A DNA stretch of 64,000 nt from Chloroflexota bacterium (lineage in GTDB: Bacteria > Chloroflexota > Dehalococcoidia > Bin125), in the NCBI GenBank assembly GCA_028874365.1, contig JAPPJZ010000033.1, positions 94,647 to 158,646 on the forward strand, in the 5' to 3' direction. Below are positions 37,139 through 47,020 of the stretch, one piece after another (the stretch's first letter is position 1; each line of letters opens with the position of its first letter). Below the pieces are notes generated by a model. It did not search any database. It was not told where the DNA came from and saw only the letters and a list, made by a program, of their open reading frames with translations. The translations under genes and the position numbers were made by a program.

Positions 37139-38470
37139 ATGAGCAGTGCACACGGTGGTGGGCGCAGCCAGTATCACTGTTCGTTCTGCATGAAGGACCA
37201 GGCCCAGGTCCGCCGCCTCGTCGCCGGACCAGGCGGCGTCTACATCTGTAATGAGTGCGTCGAGGCCTGCCGCGCCGTCATCCAGGACGAACAGCTCAAC
37301 TCCGCTCCGCCCGAGCCCAAGGCCGCCTCGAGCCCGCCTCAGACACTGCCGCCGCTCGCGATTTACGACCGGCTTTGCGAGCATGTCGTCGGCCAGGACG
37401 AGGCCAAGCGAGTGCTCGCCGTCGCCGTCTACAACCACTACAAGCGCATCAACACCGTCGTCGACCCGGACGACGATGTCGAACTCGAGAAGAGCAACAT
37501 CCTCCTCGTCGGCCCAACCGGGTCCGGCAAGACACTGCTCGCCTCGACGTTGGCTCGAATCCTCGACGTCCCCTTCTCGATCGCCGACGCCACCGCGCTC
37601 ACGGAGGCCGGCTATGTCGGCGAGGACGTGGAAAACATCCTGCTCCACTTGATCCAGGCGGCCGATTTCGACATCGCCCGCGCCGAACGCGGCATCATCT
37701 ACATCGACGAAATCGACAAGATTGCGCGCAAGGCCGACAATCCCTCGATCACAAGGGACGTGTCCGGCGAAGGCGTCCAGCAGGCCCTGCTCAAGATCAT
37801 CGAAGGCACGGTTGCATCGGTTCCCCCGCAGGGCGGACGTAAACACCCGCATCAGGAATTCCTGCAAATCGACACCAGCAAGATCCTGTTCATCTGCGGC
37901 GGCGCATTCGAGGGCCTCGATAGCGTCATTGACCGCCGGATTACGACCGGTATCCGCAACATCGGCTTCGGTTCCGCGGCGCGCACGGCCGAAGACCGAG
38001 ACCACCTGCTGCACCATCTCAGCCACGACGACCTGCAGAAGTACGGGCTGATTCCCGAGTTTGTCGGACGATTGCCGGTCGTCGTCACTCTCGACCAGCT
38101 GGACCAGGCGTCGCTGGTGAGAATCCTGACCGAACCGAAGAACGCCCTGGTCCGCCAGTACGAGCGCTTCTTCGACATGGACGGCGTCGAACTCAGCTTC
38201 ACTCCGGAGGCGCTCGAATCAATCGCCGAGCAAGCCATCGCGGAAGCGACCGGCGCTCGCGGCTTGCGCACCGTGGTCGAGGACCTGCTGCTCGACGTCA
38301 TGTTCGAGGTCCCAGGACGGCCCGAAGTGAAGAAGTGCGTCGTCAACGCCGACACCGTGCGGCGTCAGGAACGACCCCTGCTGCTCAACGATCAGGGCCT
38401 CGCAGTCGAGTACGAAGCAATCCGCCGACGAGGCGACGGACGATTGGCTCCACGCCAGGAAAGCGCCTGA
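37139..38470 (+). CDS. clpX: ATP-dependent Clp protease ATP-binding subunit ClpX
   Basis: 443 residues. The N-terminal zinc-binding domain has the cysteine pairs in YHCSFC and [13 protein letters not shown]+ motifs are [12 protein letters not shown] (Walker A), [11 protein letters not shown] (Walker B) and the substrate-gripping pore motif in [13 protein letters not shown]. The sensor-2 region is near [13 protein letters not shown]. It unfolds substrates and passes them to ClpP encoded 91 bases upstream. Its stop shares a base with the next start (TGATG). Confidence 0.97.
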   Translation: MSSAHGGGRSQYHCSFCMKDQAQVRRLVAGPGGVYICNECVEACRAVIQDEQLNSAPPEPKAASSPPQTLPPLAIYDRLCEHVVGQDEAKRVLAVAVYNHYKRINTVVDPDDDVELEKSNILLVGPTGSGKTLLASTLARILDVPFSIADATALTEAGYVGEDVENILLHLIQAADFDIARAERGIIYIDEIDKIARKADNPSITRDVSGEGVQQALLKIIEGTVASVPPQGGRKHPHQEFLQIDTSKILFICGGAFEGLDSVIDRRITTGIRNIGFGSAARTAEDRDHLLHHLSHDDLQKYGLIPEFVGRLPVVVTLDQLDQASLVRILTEPKNALVRQYERFFDMDGVELSFTPEALESIAEQAIAEATGARGLRTVVEDLLLDVMFEVPGRPEVKKCVVNADTVRRQERPLLLNDQGLAVEYEAIRRRGDGRLAPRQESA

Positions 38471-39222
38471 TGTCACGCCGGTCGGCGCTCGCGACATCCC
38501 GTCGAGTTCGCGTCGACGACCTCCTGGTACGACGAGGCACAGCCCCAGACCTGCCAACCGCCCGCGCCCTGATCATGGCCGGTCGCGTTCACGGCGACGG
38601 CAAACGCTATTCCCAGCCCGGCATGCAGGTCGACGGCGATGCGGAACTCAGCGTCCGCGGTGCGCGACCATATGTGTCCCGCGGCGGTGAGAAACTGTCC
38701 GCCGCCCTCGACGCCTGGCCGATTCCCATCGACGGCCGAATCTGCCTCGATGTCGGTGCATCGACCGGTGGCTTCACCGACGTGTTGCTTCGCCGCGGGG
38801 CGCTGCACGTGCACGCAGTCGACGTTGGCTATGGACAGCTCGCTGATGCACTCCGCCGCGATTCGCGTGTAACGGTGCTCGAGCGCACCCACATCTGCGA
38901 TCTGCCGTCCCTCTCGAGTACGGCTGACCTCGCCACCGTTGACGTCTCGTTCATCGGCCTTCAACAGGTGCTGCCCTGCGTGGAGCGAGCCGTCGCGCCG
39001 CAATCCGATGTTGTTGCGCTCGTCAAGCCGCAGTTCGAGTTGCCGCGTGACGATGTCGATCAGCGAGGCGTCGTCAACGATCGGCTCGCTCAAGGGAAGG
39101 CCGTCAGCGATGTGCTCGGCTGGGCATTCGAGCAGGGTTGGCGCGTTGGCGGCGTCCTCAGGTCTCCGCTCGTCGGTCCCGCGGGCAATCATGAGTGGTT
39201 CGTCTGGTTGCGTACGCCGTGA
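38470..39222 (+). CDS. tlyA: TlyA-family rRNA 2'-O-methyltransferase (S4 plus FtsJ-like domains)
   Basis: 250 residues. The N-terminal S4 RNA-binding part reads RVRVDDLLVRRG, followed by the methyltransferase domain with YVSRGGEKLSAAL and the SAM-binding loop CLDVGASTGGFTDVLLRRGA. TlyA methylates cytidines in 16S and 23S rRNA and was first described as a haemolysin; the rRNA role is the established one. It overlaps clpX by one base upstream and nadK by four bases downstream. Confidence 0.93.
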   Translation: MSRRSALATSRRVRVDDLLVRRGTAPDLPTARALIMAGRVHGDGKRYSQPGMQVDGDAELSVRGARPYVSRGGEKLSAALDAWPIPIDGRICLDVGASTGGFTDVLLRRGALHVHAVDVGYGQLADALRRDSRVTVLERTHICDLPSLSSTADLATVDVSFIGLQQVLPCVERAVAPQSDVVALVKPQFELPRDDVDQRGVVNDRLAQGKAVSDVLGWAFEQGWRVGGVLRSPLVGPAGNHEWFVWLRTP

Positions 39223-40127
39223 GTGACATTCAGTGCGTCGGCATCTACTACCATCCACGCCTCGACGAGGCGAGGAATGCCGCCGACGAACTGGCCGCGA
39301 ACCTGCGCGCATATCAGGTCGACGTCTGGACCTCGATGCCGTGGGAACCGGATCGCTCGACCGAGCACTTGGCCCACACCGACTTGCTGATCTGCCTGGG
39401 CGGCGACGGCACCATTCTCCGAGCCGCGCGGGCAAGCGCAGGCCTTGACTGTCTTATCCTCGGCGTCGATCTCGGCCGACAGGCGTTCCTGACTGAACTG
39501 CTTCCGGAGCAGCTGGACGAGCATATTTCTGACCTGTTCAGCGGCAACTTCGTCGTCGAGGATCGCGCGATGCTGGAAGCGCGACCGGTCGGCGTCGCCG
39601 GGGAGGCGCCGAGCACCCTGACCGCGCTCAACGATGTCATGATCGGCCGGGGTAGCCTCGGGCAGCCGGCCTACATCGCCGTCTGGGTCGGCGAAGACCT
39701 GGTTGGCGTCGTGCGCGCCGATGCCGTGGTCGTGGCGTCCGCGACCGGCAGCACTGGATACTCCCTCTCAGCCGGCGGGCCGATCCTGCACCCCCAGGCT
39801 CGCAACGTGGTCCTCACCCCTGTGGCCCCGCACCTGGCCCAGGCCGCTCCGATGGTCCTGCCGGGCGACGCCGAGATCGAACTACGCCTCGGCAGGGAGC
39901 ATCCCGGCTCCTTGTCGGTTGACGGCCAACGACCGTACTCTCTCCAGCCTGGAGGAGGTGTGCGGGTGCGACGCAGCGAATCGCTCGCCCGGTTGATTCG
40001 CTTCGGTGAGCGATCCTTCTTCGCGCAACTCGGGAAGCGGCTCGCCTGGCTCGACGAGCGTCGGATCGAGGCCGTTTCCCGCACGGGAATCGAAGCATTC
40101 GACGCAAAGAATGCCGATCCCGCCTAG
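39219..40127 (+). CDS. nadK: NAD kinase
   Basis: 302 residues from GTG 39219, which overlaps the tlyA stop as GTGA; the product begins VSDIQCVGIYYHPR as in the family. ICLGGDGTILRAAR contains the GGDGT signature that binds ATP and metal, and TGSTGYSLSAGGPILHP is the second conserved NAD-binding segment. The enzyme makes NADP from NAD. The tlyA-nadK-recN order is common in Gram-positive-type and Chloroflexota genomes. Confidence 0.96.
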   Translation: MSDIQCVGIYYHPRLDEARNAADELAANLRAYQVDVWTSMPWEPDRSTEHLAHTDLLICLGGDGTILRAARASAGLDCLILGVDLGRQAFLTELLPEQLDEHISDLFSGNFVVEDRAMLEARPVGVAGEAPSTLTALNDVMIGRGSLGQPAYIAVWVGEDLVGVVRADAVVVASATGSTGYSLSAGGPILHPQARNVVLTPVAPHLAQAAPMVLPGDAEIELRLGREHPGSLSVDGQRPYSLQPGGGVRVRRSESLARLIRFGERSFFAQLGKRLAWLDERRIEAVSRTGIEAFDAKNADPA

Positions 40128-40160
40128 CTCGTCACTGACGCAGCAGTCGTTCCGTTACGA

Positions 40161-40174
40161 TGAACATGTGCTCG
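40161..40174. promoter_or_regulatory. Candidate LexA (SOS) box upstream of recN
   Basis: TGAACATGTGCTCG agrees with the Gram-positive-type SOS consensus CGAACATATGTTCG at 11 of 14 positions. It lies 41 bases before the recN start, in the 87-base gap after nadK. recN is a classical SOS gene, which makes the match more believable; a single site without experiment remains a guess. Confidence 0.45.
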
Positions 40175-40214
40175 AAGAACCAATTGGACCTGTGGGGATC
40201 GAAGGAGAGCGGCG

Positions 40215-41930
40215 GTGCTGATCGGCCTGCATCTGCGTGACTTCGCGCTGGCCGATCGAGTGGAGCTGACACTGGGTGGCGGATTCAGCGTCATCACCGG
40301 CGAGACCGGAGCCGGCAAGAGTGTCCTCATCCAGGCGCTCGCCTTCGCCCTCGGCTCGCCCGCCGACGCGGAGATGATCCGACCCGGAGCCGATTCCGCT
40401 GAGGTCGAAGCGGTCTTTGATCTGATCGATTCCGAGGCCTACGGACCCGTCGCGCGGACGCTCTCCGATGCCGATCTGCCGTTCGAGGGCGAACTCATTC
40501 TGCGCCGCAGCGTCAGCCGGCCGCAAGCCGGCTCACAACGTCTCGGCGGACGAATCCGAGTCAACGACCGCGCCGCTACGGCGAGCCTCCTGCGAGCGCT
40601 GGCGCCCACGCTCGCCGACATCCACGGGCAACGAGAGCACCTCTCCCTGCTGCGACCGGCGGAGCAACTCGCGCTGTTGGATCGCTTCGCGGGCGTCGAC
40701 CACCAGCGCGATGCGATCGGCGCGATGGTGCGGCGCCTGAACACCCTTGATCGGCGCCTCAGCGACGTGAGGACGGGCGAACGTGAACGCGCCAGGAGGA
40801 TCGCCCTGCTGCGTCACGAGGCGTCGGAGATTGCAGCCGCCGGCCTCCAACTGGAGGAGGAAGAACAGCTCCAGACGCTGCATCGCCGATTGGTGAACGC
40901 GCAGACTCTCGCCGCCGACGCCGAGATCGCTCGCGAAGCGCTGGAGCACGACGTCCTAGGCGAGGCGCTCGCTGCAGCCCGGCGAATCGCCAGTGTCGAC
41001 GAATCCACAGAGCCAATCGCCGAGGCAGTAGAGTCGGCGCTCGAACAGGCAGCCGAGGCGGTCCGGTCGCTCAGGGTCTACGCGGACGAGTTGGATCTCG
41101 ATCCCGACCGTCTCGGAGAGGTTGAATCACGGTTGTCGTTGATTGCCGAAATGAAGCGCCGTTGGGGAGACACCGTCGCCGAAGTGATCGCCCACGGCGA
41201 GCGAGCCGAGGCCGAGGCGAACCGCCTGGAACAGGAAACCGCCGACATCGACTCACTTGCGGCAGAGGCCGAGCAACTCGCCGTGAACGTCACGACCGCC
41301 GCAATCGAACTCAGCCAACGACGCAGGCAGGCCGCGCAAAAGCTGGCGTCGGCCGTCACTCACGAGTGCGAGAGCCTGCGCTTACCCCACGCGCGGATCG
41401 AGTTCGAGTTCGGACGGATCCCCGCATCGGACCAGGCCAGATCACTGAGCGTTGGCGGCGCGCAGGTCGGATTCGACCAGACCGGTATCGATAAGGTCCA
41501 GTTGCATGTTGCCTTCAACCCGGACGCGCCGACACGTCCGTTACAGCGAGTAGCCTCAGGCGGTGAAACGGCGCGCCTGACATTGGCAATCAAGGCCGTC
41601 TTGGGCGAAAGTGATCTGGTACCGCTGATCGTCTTCGACGAAGTCGATGTCGGACTTGGCGGACGCAGCGGCGGCATGATCGGCGAGCGCCTGGCTCGCC
41701 TCGGAGAGCATCGTCAGGTGATCTGCATCACGCATCTGCCCCAGGTCGCGGCGCGAGCGGCGCAACACATCACCGTCGCCAAATCGTCCCACACGAACGG
41801 GACCACGGTTGACGTGCGCATGCTGTCCAAAGAGGACCGCATCGTCGACCTGGCGGAGATGCTGGGCGGTGTCAGCGATGCCAACCGCGCCAGCGCCGCC
41901 GACCTGTTGCATGCGGCGGTCGCATCATGA
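40215..41930 (+). CDS. recN: DNA repair protein RecN
   Basis: 571 residues, an SMC-like ATPase. The N-terminal half-head has VITGETGAGKSVLIQAL (Walker A), the middle ~250 residues form a coiled coil rich in Glu, Ala and Arg, and the C-terminal half has ASGGETARLTLAIK (ABC signature) and IVFDEVDVGLGG (Walker B). RecN acts early in double-strand break repair. The GTG at 40215 has GAAGGAGA upstream. Its end overlaps the next gene by 4 bases. Confidence 0.96.
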   Translation: MLIGLHLRDFALADRVELTLGGGFSVITGETGAGKSVLIQALAFALGSPADAEMIRPGADSAEVEAVFDLIDSEAYGPVARTLSDADLPFEGELILRRSVSRPQAGSQRLGGRIRVNDRAATASLLRALAPTLADIHGQREHLSLLRPAEQLALLDRFAGVDHQRDAIGAMVRRLNTLDRRLSDVRTGERERARRIALLRHEASEIAAAGLQLEEEEQLQTLHRRLVNAQTLAADAEIAREALEHDVLGEALAAARRIASVDESTEPIAEAVESALEQAAEAVRSLRVYADELDLDPDRLGEVESRLSLIAEMKRRWGDTVAEVIAHGERAEAEANRLEQETADIDSLAAEAEQLAVNVTTAAIELSQRRRQAAQKLASAVTHECESLRLPHARIEFEFGRIPASDQARSLSVGGAQVGFDQTGIDKVQLHVAFNPDAPTRPLQRVASGGETARLTLAIKAVLGESDLVPLIVFDEVDVGLGGRSGGMIGERLARLGEHRQVICITHLPQVAARAAQHITVAKSSHTNGTTVDVRMLSKEDRIVDLAEMLGGVSDANRASAADLLHAAVAS

Positions 41931-42520
41931 CCTCCGAAGCCGTCGGCCCGACTCCTGCCGCCACCCTGCGTCAACGCGAATCCGAGGTCCACGCCCTCGA
42001 GGACATCACCCTCGACACCCGCGCGCCTGTCGATTCACCGCTGCAAGCCGAAAAGGCCGTCGTCAGCGACGCGTCGGAGATTCATCGCCTGATCCAGTAC
42101 TGGTTCGAAGCCACCGGCGATGTCCTGCCCCGCACCGAGGGCGAAATCTACGAGACCATCCGCGATTTTGTCGTGGTCCGAGAGCAGGGCGGAAACCGCT
42201 TGCTGGCCGCCGGTGCGCTCCATGTCGAGTGGCGAGATCTGGCCGAGATCAAGTCGTTGGTCGTCGATCCGGGAACGCAAGGCAAGGGGCTCGGTCGCAT
42301 CGTCGTTGATGCCTGCCTCGCCGAGGCGGTCGACATGGGCCTCAAGACCGTCTTCGCCCTGACCACCACGCCCGCCTTCTTCGAGCGCCTGGGATTCCGC
42401 ATCTCCGGCGTCTCCGCCTTCCCCCGCAAGGTCTGGAACGAGTGCTTCCGCTGCCCGAAGTACAACGCCTGCGACGAAATCGCCGTCACCATTGATCTGC
42501 GCGACAGGCTCAGCGCATGA
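41927..42520 (+). CDS. GNAT acetyltransferase, short ArgA-like (N-acetylglutamate synthase-type)
   Basis: 197 residues. The acetyl-CoA-binding loop is VVDPGTQGKGLGRIVVDA, and TTTPAFFERLGFRISG gives the GNAT beta-bulge region. The C-terminus contains FPRKVWNECFRCPKYN and CDE, a cysteine-bearing ending typical of short GNAT-only N-acetylglutamate synthases. That enzyme starts arginine synthesis; no other arg gene is nearby, so the assignment rests on the tail motif. An unusual ~45-residue N-terminal extension precedes the GNAT domain. The start overlaps recN and the end overlaps the Nudix gene. Confidence 0.82.
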   Translation: MTSEAVGPTPAATLRQRESEVHALEDITLDTRAPVDSPLQAEKAVVSDASEIHRLIQYWFEATGDVLPRTEGEIYETIRDFVVVREQGGNRLLAAGALHVEWRDLAEIKSLVVDPGTQGKGLGRIVVDACLAEAVDMGLKTVFALTTTPAFFERLGFRISGVSAFPRKVWNECFRCPKYNACDEIAVTIDLRDRLSA

Positions 42521-43110
42521 GCGAAAGCCCAGAGTTGCTCAGGGAGTCCGTGCTCACCTCCGAGCAAGTTTTCGACGGCTCCCGGATCAAGGTCCGCGTG
42601 GACGAGGTCGCCATGGCCGACGGTCGCCGCGCCCGACGCGAGGTTGTCGAGCATCCCGACGCCGTCGTCATCCTCGCCTTTCGCGACGACGGCAACATCG
42701 CCTTCGTCCGACAGTGGCGGCACCCAACGGGTCGGCCGTTGCTGGAGCTGCCTGCCGGCCGCGTCGATCCCGGCGAGTCACCGGAGCAGGCCGCTCGGCG
42801 AGAATTGCGTGAAGAGGTCGGTCTCGACCCCGCTCGCCTCGACTTCGCCCGCGGTTTCTATGTCGCCCCCGGGTTCGCCGACGAGTTCCTCCACGGGTTC
42901 ATCGCCCGCGATTGCAAGGAATCGCCGCTTGAGGCTGACGAGGACGAAGAACTGATCGTCGAATGGAAGCCGCTCGGTGAGGCGATCGAACTGGTCGATT
43001 CTGGAGAAATCATCGACGCCAAGTCGGTCATCCTCCTGCAGTACCTGGCGCTCGAAGCCGTAGGTCCCCTGGGACGCAAGATCGTCCGCCACTACCGAGG
43101 ACAGGAGTGA
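42517..43110 (+). CDS. Nudix hydrolase, ADP-ribose pyrophosphatase-like
   Basis: 197 residues with a full Nudix box [20 protein letters not shown] followed by VGL, which coordinates the catalytic metal ions. The preceding [18 protein letters not shown] is characteristic of the ADP-ribose pyrophosphatase group. It probably removes ADP-ribose or related nucleotide sugars. The start overlaps the acetyltransferase gene by 4 bases, so recN, the acetyltransferase and this gene form one operon. Confidence 0.92.
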   Translation: MSESPELLRESVLTSEQVFDGSRIKVRVDEVAMADGRRARREVVEHPDAVVILAFRDDGNIAFVRQWRHPTGRPLLELPAGRVDPGESPEQAARRELREEVGLDPARLDFARGFYVAPGFADEFLHGFIARDCKESPLEADEDEELIVEWKPLGEAIELVDSGEIIDAKSVILLQYLALEAVGPLGRKIVRHYRGQE

Positions 43111-43202
43111 GCCTGCTGCTCAGGCGACTACCGCCGAGTGGCGATTGGTGCGAAACTGAGCATTGCATCCGCCATGCACTCATATTGGGGGGGGATAGCA
43201 CG

Positions 43203-44942
43203 ATGTTGCAGCATGATGTACTGATTGTCGGCTCAGGTTTGGCGGGTATGCGCGCCGCGCTGGAGGTCTCAAGCGACCCCACGCTCGACGTGGCGATCCT
43301 CTCCAAGGTTCATCCGCTGCGCTCGCACTCGGGCGCGGCGCAGGGCGGGATCGCCGCCTCGCTCGGCAATTCCGCCGAGGACTCCTGGGACCTGCACATG
43401 TTCGACACCGTCAAGGGTGGAGACTACCTCGTTGACCAGGATGCCGCCGAAGTGCTGACCCGCGAGGGCCCGGAGAACATCTTCGAGCTCGAGCACATGG
43501 GCTGCGCCTTCTCCCGCGACGACGAGGGCCGCGTCGCCCAGCGCCGCTTCGGCGGGCACACAGCGCCGCGCGCCTGCTACGCCGCCGACCGCACCGGCCA
43601 CGCCGTCCTCACCGTGCTCTTCGAGCAGCTCCTCCGCCGAGGGGTCAAGGTCTACTCCGAGTGGTACGCGCTCGACCTCGTCGTGAAGGACAACGTTTGC
43701 CAGGGTTTGGTCGCTTACGACATCCTCTCCGGCCAGATTGAGGCCATATCGGCAAAGGCCGTGATGTTCGGCACCGGCGGTTATGGCCGCGCCTTCCGCG
43801 TCACGACCAACGCCTTCGCCTCGACCGGCGACGGCGTCGTCATGGCCTACCGAGCCGGCATTCCCCTGGAGGACATGGAGTTCGTCCAGTTCCACCCGAC
43901 AGGCCTGCAGGGCTCCGGCATCCTTCTCTCCGAGGCGGCTCGCGGCGAAGGCGCGCACATCGTCAACTCCGACGGCTTCCGCTTCATGGAGAACTATGCG
44001 CCCGGCCGCATGGAGCTCGCGCCACGCGACATTGTCGCCCGAGCCGAGCAGTCCGAAATCGAGGCCGGCCGCGGCGTCACCGCACTACGTGACTCGGTCT
44101 TCATGGACCTGCGCCCGATCGGCGAGGAACGCATCCGCTACGCGCTCCCTTCGGTGCTGCACCTCGCCCGCGACTTCGCCGGCATCGACCCACTCGATGC
44201 GCCGGTCCCGATTCAGCCCACCGCTCACTACTCGATGGGCGGGATCCCCTGCGATATCAACGGGCAAGTCCGGATCAAGGACCTTGACGGCGCTCCGGAG
44301 ATCACCGGCTTTTTCGCCGCCGGCGAAGCCTCTTGCGTTTCCGTCCACGGCGCGAACCGGCTCGGCACCAACTCGCTGCTGGAAGCAGTCGTCATGGGAC
44401 GTCGCGCCGGCCGCGGCATTCTCGACGTCGTCCAAGACCTCGAACCGACCAGCATCGATGAAGGCGACATGGCCAACGCCATCGGCGAGGTCGACCGCTT
44501 CCTCACCGCCTCCGGGACCGAGAAGGTCGGACAGATTCGTGCCGAGTTGCGCGACACCATGATGGACAAGTGTGGAGTCTTCCGCGACGACGCCGAGTTG
44601 CGCGAGTGTCTCTCCGAGGTCAAGGACTACCAGGAGCGTTTCAAGAACGTCTCGATTGACGATCACGGCTCGACCTTCAACACCGACCTACTCGACGCGA
44701 TCGAGCTGGGGCACATGCTTGAGTACTCAGAGGTGATCACCACGGGCGCGATCGCCCGCCAGGAATCGCGCGGCGGTCACGCCCGCCGCGACTTCCCCGA
44801 CCGCGACGACGAGAACTGGCACCGCCACACCCTCGCTTACCGACCGCAGGATGGCGAGGACGGTCCCCGGCTCGAATACTGTTCGGTCAACATGGAACCG
44901 CGATTCCGCGAACCCTTCCCGCTCCAGGAGCGAACCTACTAG
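43203..44942 (+). CDS. sdhA: Succinate dehydrogenase flavoprotein subunit
   Basis: 579 residues from ATG 43203; longer upstream readings lack the family start. [14 protein letters not shown] binds FAD, and [17 protein letters not shown] carries the His expected to link covalently to FAD. The substrate region includes [20 protein letters not shown] and [15 protein letters not shown]. There is no Tat signal, unlike the periplasmic methylmenaquinol:fumarate reductases, so the catalytic side should be cytoplasmic. sdhB follows after a 56-base gap made up almost wholly of 10-bp repeats. Confidence 0.95.
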   Translation: MLQHDVLIVGSGLAGMRAALEVSSDPTLDVAILSKVHPLRSHSGAAQGGIAASLGNSAEDSWDLHMFDTVKGGDYLVDQDAAEVLTREGPENIFELEHMGCAFSRDDEGRVAQRRFGGHTAPRACYAADRTGHAVLTVLFEQLLRRGVKVYSEWYALDLVVKDNVCQGLVAYDILSGQIEAISAKAVMFGTGGYGRAFRVTTNAFASTGDGVVMAYRAGIPLEDMEFVQFHPTGLQGSGILLSEAARGEGAHIVNSDGFRFMENYAPGRMELAPRDIVARAEQSEIEAGRGVTALRDSVFMDLRPIGEERIRYALPSVLHLARDFAGIDPLDAPVPIQPTAHYSMGGIPCDINGQVRIKDLDGAPEITGFFAAGEASCVSVHGANRLGTNSLLEAVVMGRRAGRGILDVVQDLEPTSIDEGDMANAIGEVDRFLTASGTEKVGQIRAELRDTMMDKCGVFRDDAELRECLSEVKDYQERFKNVSIDDHGSTFNTDLLDAIELGHMLEYSEVITTGAIARQESRGGHARRDFPDRDDENWHRHTLAYRPQDGEDGPRLEYCSVNMEPRFREPFPLQERTY

Positions 44943-44946
44943 CGCC

Positions 44947-44996
44947 AACGGCGAACGAAGTCGAACAAGAGCGAACACCAACGAACAGGCGCGGAC
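44947..44996. repeat. Five 10-bp-phased direct repeats in the sdhA-sdhB gap (locus 3)
   Basis: Units AACGGCGAAC, GAAGTCGAAC, AAGAGCGAAC, ACCAACGAAC and AGGCGCGGAC run consecutively from 44947 with a spacing of exactly 10 bases. The last four bases are GAAC in four units and GGAC in the fifth. The array fills 50 of the 56 bases between the genes and runs up to two bases before the sdhB start, so it also occupies the place of the ribosome binding site. Confidence 0.85.
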
Positions 44997-44998
44997 CC

Positions 44999-46054
44999 AT
45001 GGCCCAGCAAGAGTTCATCATCGAGCGCTACAACCCCGACAGCGATGAGTCCTACGAGGAGTCGTTCAACGTCGAGACCCAGCCCGGGCAGACGGTGCTC
45101 GACAGCCTCAACGCGATCAAATGGGAGCAGGACGGCACGCTCTCGTTCCGTATGTCCTGTCGGCACGCGATCTGCGGTTCCTGTGCGATGAAGGTCAACG
45201 GTCAGTCGATGCTCTCCTGCCAGACCCAGGTCGACGCCGCGGCCGAGCGCGGAGACCCGATCCGCGTCGGTCCCCAGGGGAACCAGAACATCATCAAGGA
45301 CCTGGTCGTCGACGTGAACAAGTTCCTGAACCAGTTCGAGCGCGCCGAGACCTGGCTCGAGCCCTACGAGGACCAGGACCCCCCGGAGCGCGAGTACCGC
45401 CAGAAGGTCGAAGAGTTCGACCACTGGTCGCACGCCTCGACCTGCATCCACTGCGGGGCCTGCTACTCCGACTGCACCGTCGCCGCCGTCGATGAGAACT
45501 TCCTCGGCCCTGCTGCCCTAGCCAAGGCCTACCGCTTCGTCATGGACAGCCGCGACGCGAAGCGCGAAGAACGCCTGAAGTTCCTCTCCGAGGAGCAGGG
45601 CGGCATCTGGGATTGCACCCGCTGCTACATGTGCGTGCAAGCCTGCCCCAAGGACGTCCTGCCCATGGACGCGATCATGGAGTTGCGCACACTCGCGATC
45701 GAGGCCGGCCACGTCAACAACCACGGCGTCCGCCATCACAAGGGCTTCATGTCTGGCGTTCGCAAGCGTGGTCGCCTCGACGAGATGATGCTGCCGGTCC
45801 AGTCGGTCGGCATCGGCAGATTGCTGACCGGCAACCTCGCCGCGCACAAGGAGATGATGGACTACACGCCCGGTGCGATTCGGCTGCTCAAGTCGCGCAA
45901 ACTGCTGACGATCGCCCAGCGGCATGGCGCGAACACTGAGGGACGCGAACATATCGAACGCATCTTCGAAGAGGTCGAGGCCGAGAAGCACCACCACGAT
46001 GTCGACGCCGAGGCGTTCGGCGCGGAGTTCGAGACCGCCATCGGCGGGCACTAG
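44999..46054 (+). CDS. sdhB: Succinate dehydrogenase iron-sulfur subunit, class E-like (two [4Fe-4S] motifs)
   Basis: 351 residues, about 100 longer than classical SdhB. The [2Fe-2S] domain has CRHAICGSCAMKVNG. The next motif, CIHCGACYSDC, fits a [4Fe-4S] cluster. The last motif, CTRCYMCVQACP, has a cysteine where classical SdhB has a non-ligand residue, which would change the [3Fe-4S] cluster to [4Fe-4S]; this is the known feature of class E enzymes of Sulfolobales. No clear Shine-Dalgarno sequence is visible because repeats occupy the leader. An HdrB-like gene follows in the place of membrane anchors. Confidence 0.93.
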   Translation: MAQQEFIIERYNPDSDESYEESFNVETQPGQTVLDSLNAIKWEQDGTLSFRMSCRHAICGSCAMKVNGQSMLSCQTQVDAAAERGDPIRVGPQGNQNIIKDLVVDVNKFLNQFERAETWLEPYEDQDPPEREYRQKVEEFDHWSHASTCIHCGACYSDCTVAAVDENFLGPAALAKAYRFVMDSRDAKREERLKFLSEEQGGIWDCTRCYMCVQACPKDVLPMDAIMELRTLAIEAGHVNNHGVRHHKGFMSGVRKRGRLDEMMLPVQSVGIGRLLTGNLAAHKEMMDYTPGAIRLLKSRKLLTIAQRHGANTEGREHIERIFEEVEAEKHHHDVDAEAFGAEFETAIGGH

Positions 46055-46124
46055 GCCGCATCACAGAATCAACGAGCCATTGACCGGAGCGGGCTGAGGC
46101 TCACAAGCGGGAGAGCGGACCATC

Positions 46125-47003
46125 ATGAGCAAGTACGCATTCTGGCCCGGTTGTGTGGCACAGGGCGCGGCCCCCGAGCTGTACACCTCCACGCTCGCCG
46201 TCGCCGAGCACCTGGGCATGGATCTTGTCGAACTCGAGGCCGCCGCCTGCACCGGAGCCGGGATCATCTCCGACGGCGAGCCGTACCTGCAGGACGTACT
46301 CAACGCCCGCACCATGGCCATGGCCGAGCAGATGGATCTGCCCTTGATGGACATCTGCTCGACCTGCGTTGGCGTGCATCGGCTCGCCGCCGAGAAACTG
46401 CGCGAGGTCGACTACCGCATTCGCATCAACCACCATCTTGCTCCTGAAGGCATCGAGTACCGAGGCTCAGTGGACCCGCGACACCTGCTCTGGATCCTGC
46501 TCGAGGATGTCGGCATCGACAAGATCAACTCGATGGTCACACGACCATTGGAGGAACTCAATCTCGGTCCGTTCTACGGCTGCTACCTCGTACGTCCCGA
46601 ACGTACGCTGGAGTTCGACGCCAATCCGACGCGACGCGACAGCCTCGAGCAGCTGATCGAGATTCTCGGCGCCACGACTGTCACCTACGACGGCATGACC
46701 AAGTGCTGTGGTTTCCCGATCCTGACAATGAACAAGCAGAACTCACTGACGATGGCCGGGACCCACCTCGACGAAGCCCAGTCCAAGGGCGCCGACGCGC
46801 TGGTCACGCCCTGTCCGCTCTGCCACCTCAACCTCGACGCGCAGCAGCCCGACGCAGCCAAGGTGATCGACCGCAATCTCAACTTGCCCATCCTCCACGT
46901 GCCCCAGCTTCTGGGTCTGGCGATGGGCATCTCCCCCGAAAAGCTTGGCCTCACCCGCCACGTCGTCGACACCAACCGCCTGCTCAACAAGATCGGCGTC
47001 TAG
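46125..47003 (+). CDS. HdrB-like CCG-domain subunit of class E succinate dehydrogenase (SdhE type)
   Basis: 292 residues with two CCG-type cysteine regions. The second is complete: FYGCYL, then KCCGFPIL, then TPCPLCHLNLD, as in heterodisulfide reductase subunit B, where it binds a non-cubane iron-sulfur cluster. The first is incomplete (PGCVAQ, AACTGAG, CSTCVG), with a single Cys in place of the CC pair. No transmembrane helix is seen, so membrane contact would be peripheral. In class E enzymes such a subunit replaces the heme-bearing anchors and passes electrons to quinone. It is the last gene of the run. Confidence 0.88.
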   Translation: MSKYAFWPGCVAQGAAPELYTSTLAVAEHLGMDLVELEAAACTGAGIISDGEPYLQDVLNARTMAMAEQMDLPLMDICSTCVGVHRLAAEKLREVDYRIRINHHLAPEGIEYRGSVDPRHLLWILLEDVGIDKINSMVTRPLEELNLGPFYGCYLVRPERTLEFDANPTRRDSLEQLIEILGATTVTYDGMTKCCGFPILTMNKQNSLTMAGTHLDEAQSKGADALVTPCPLCHLNLDAQQPDAAKVIDRNLNLPILHVPQLLGLAMGISPEKLGLTRHVVDTNRLLNKIGV

Positions 47004-47020
47004 CTTGCGCGGAAAGGGAA

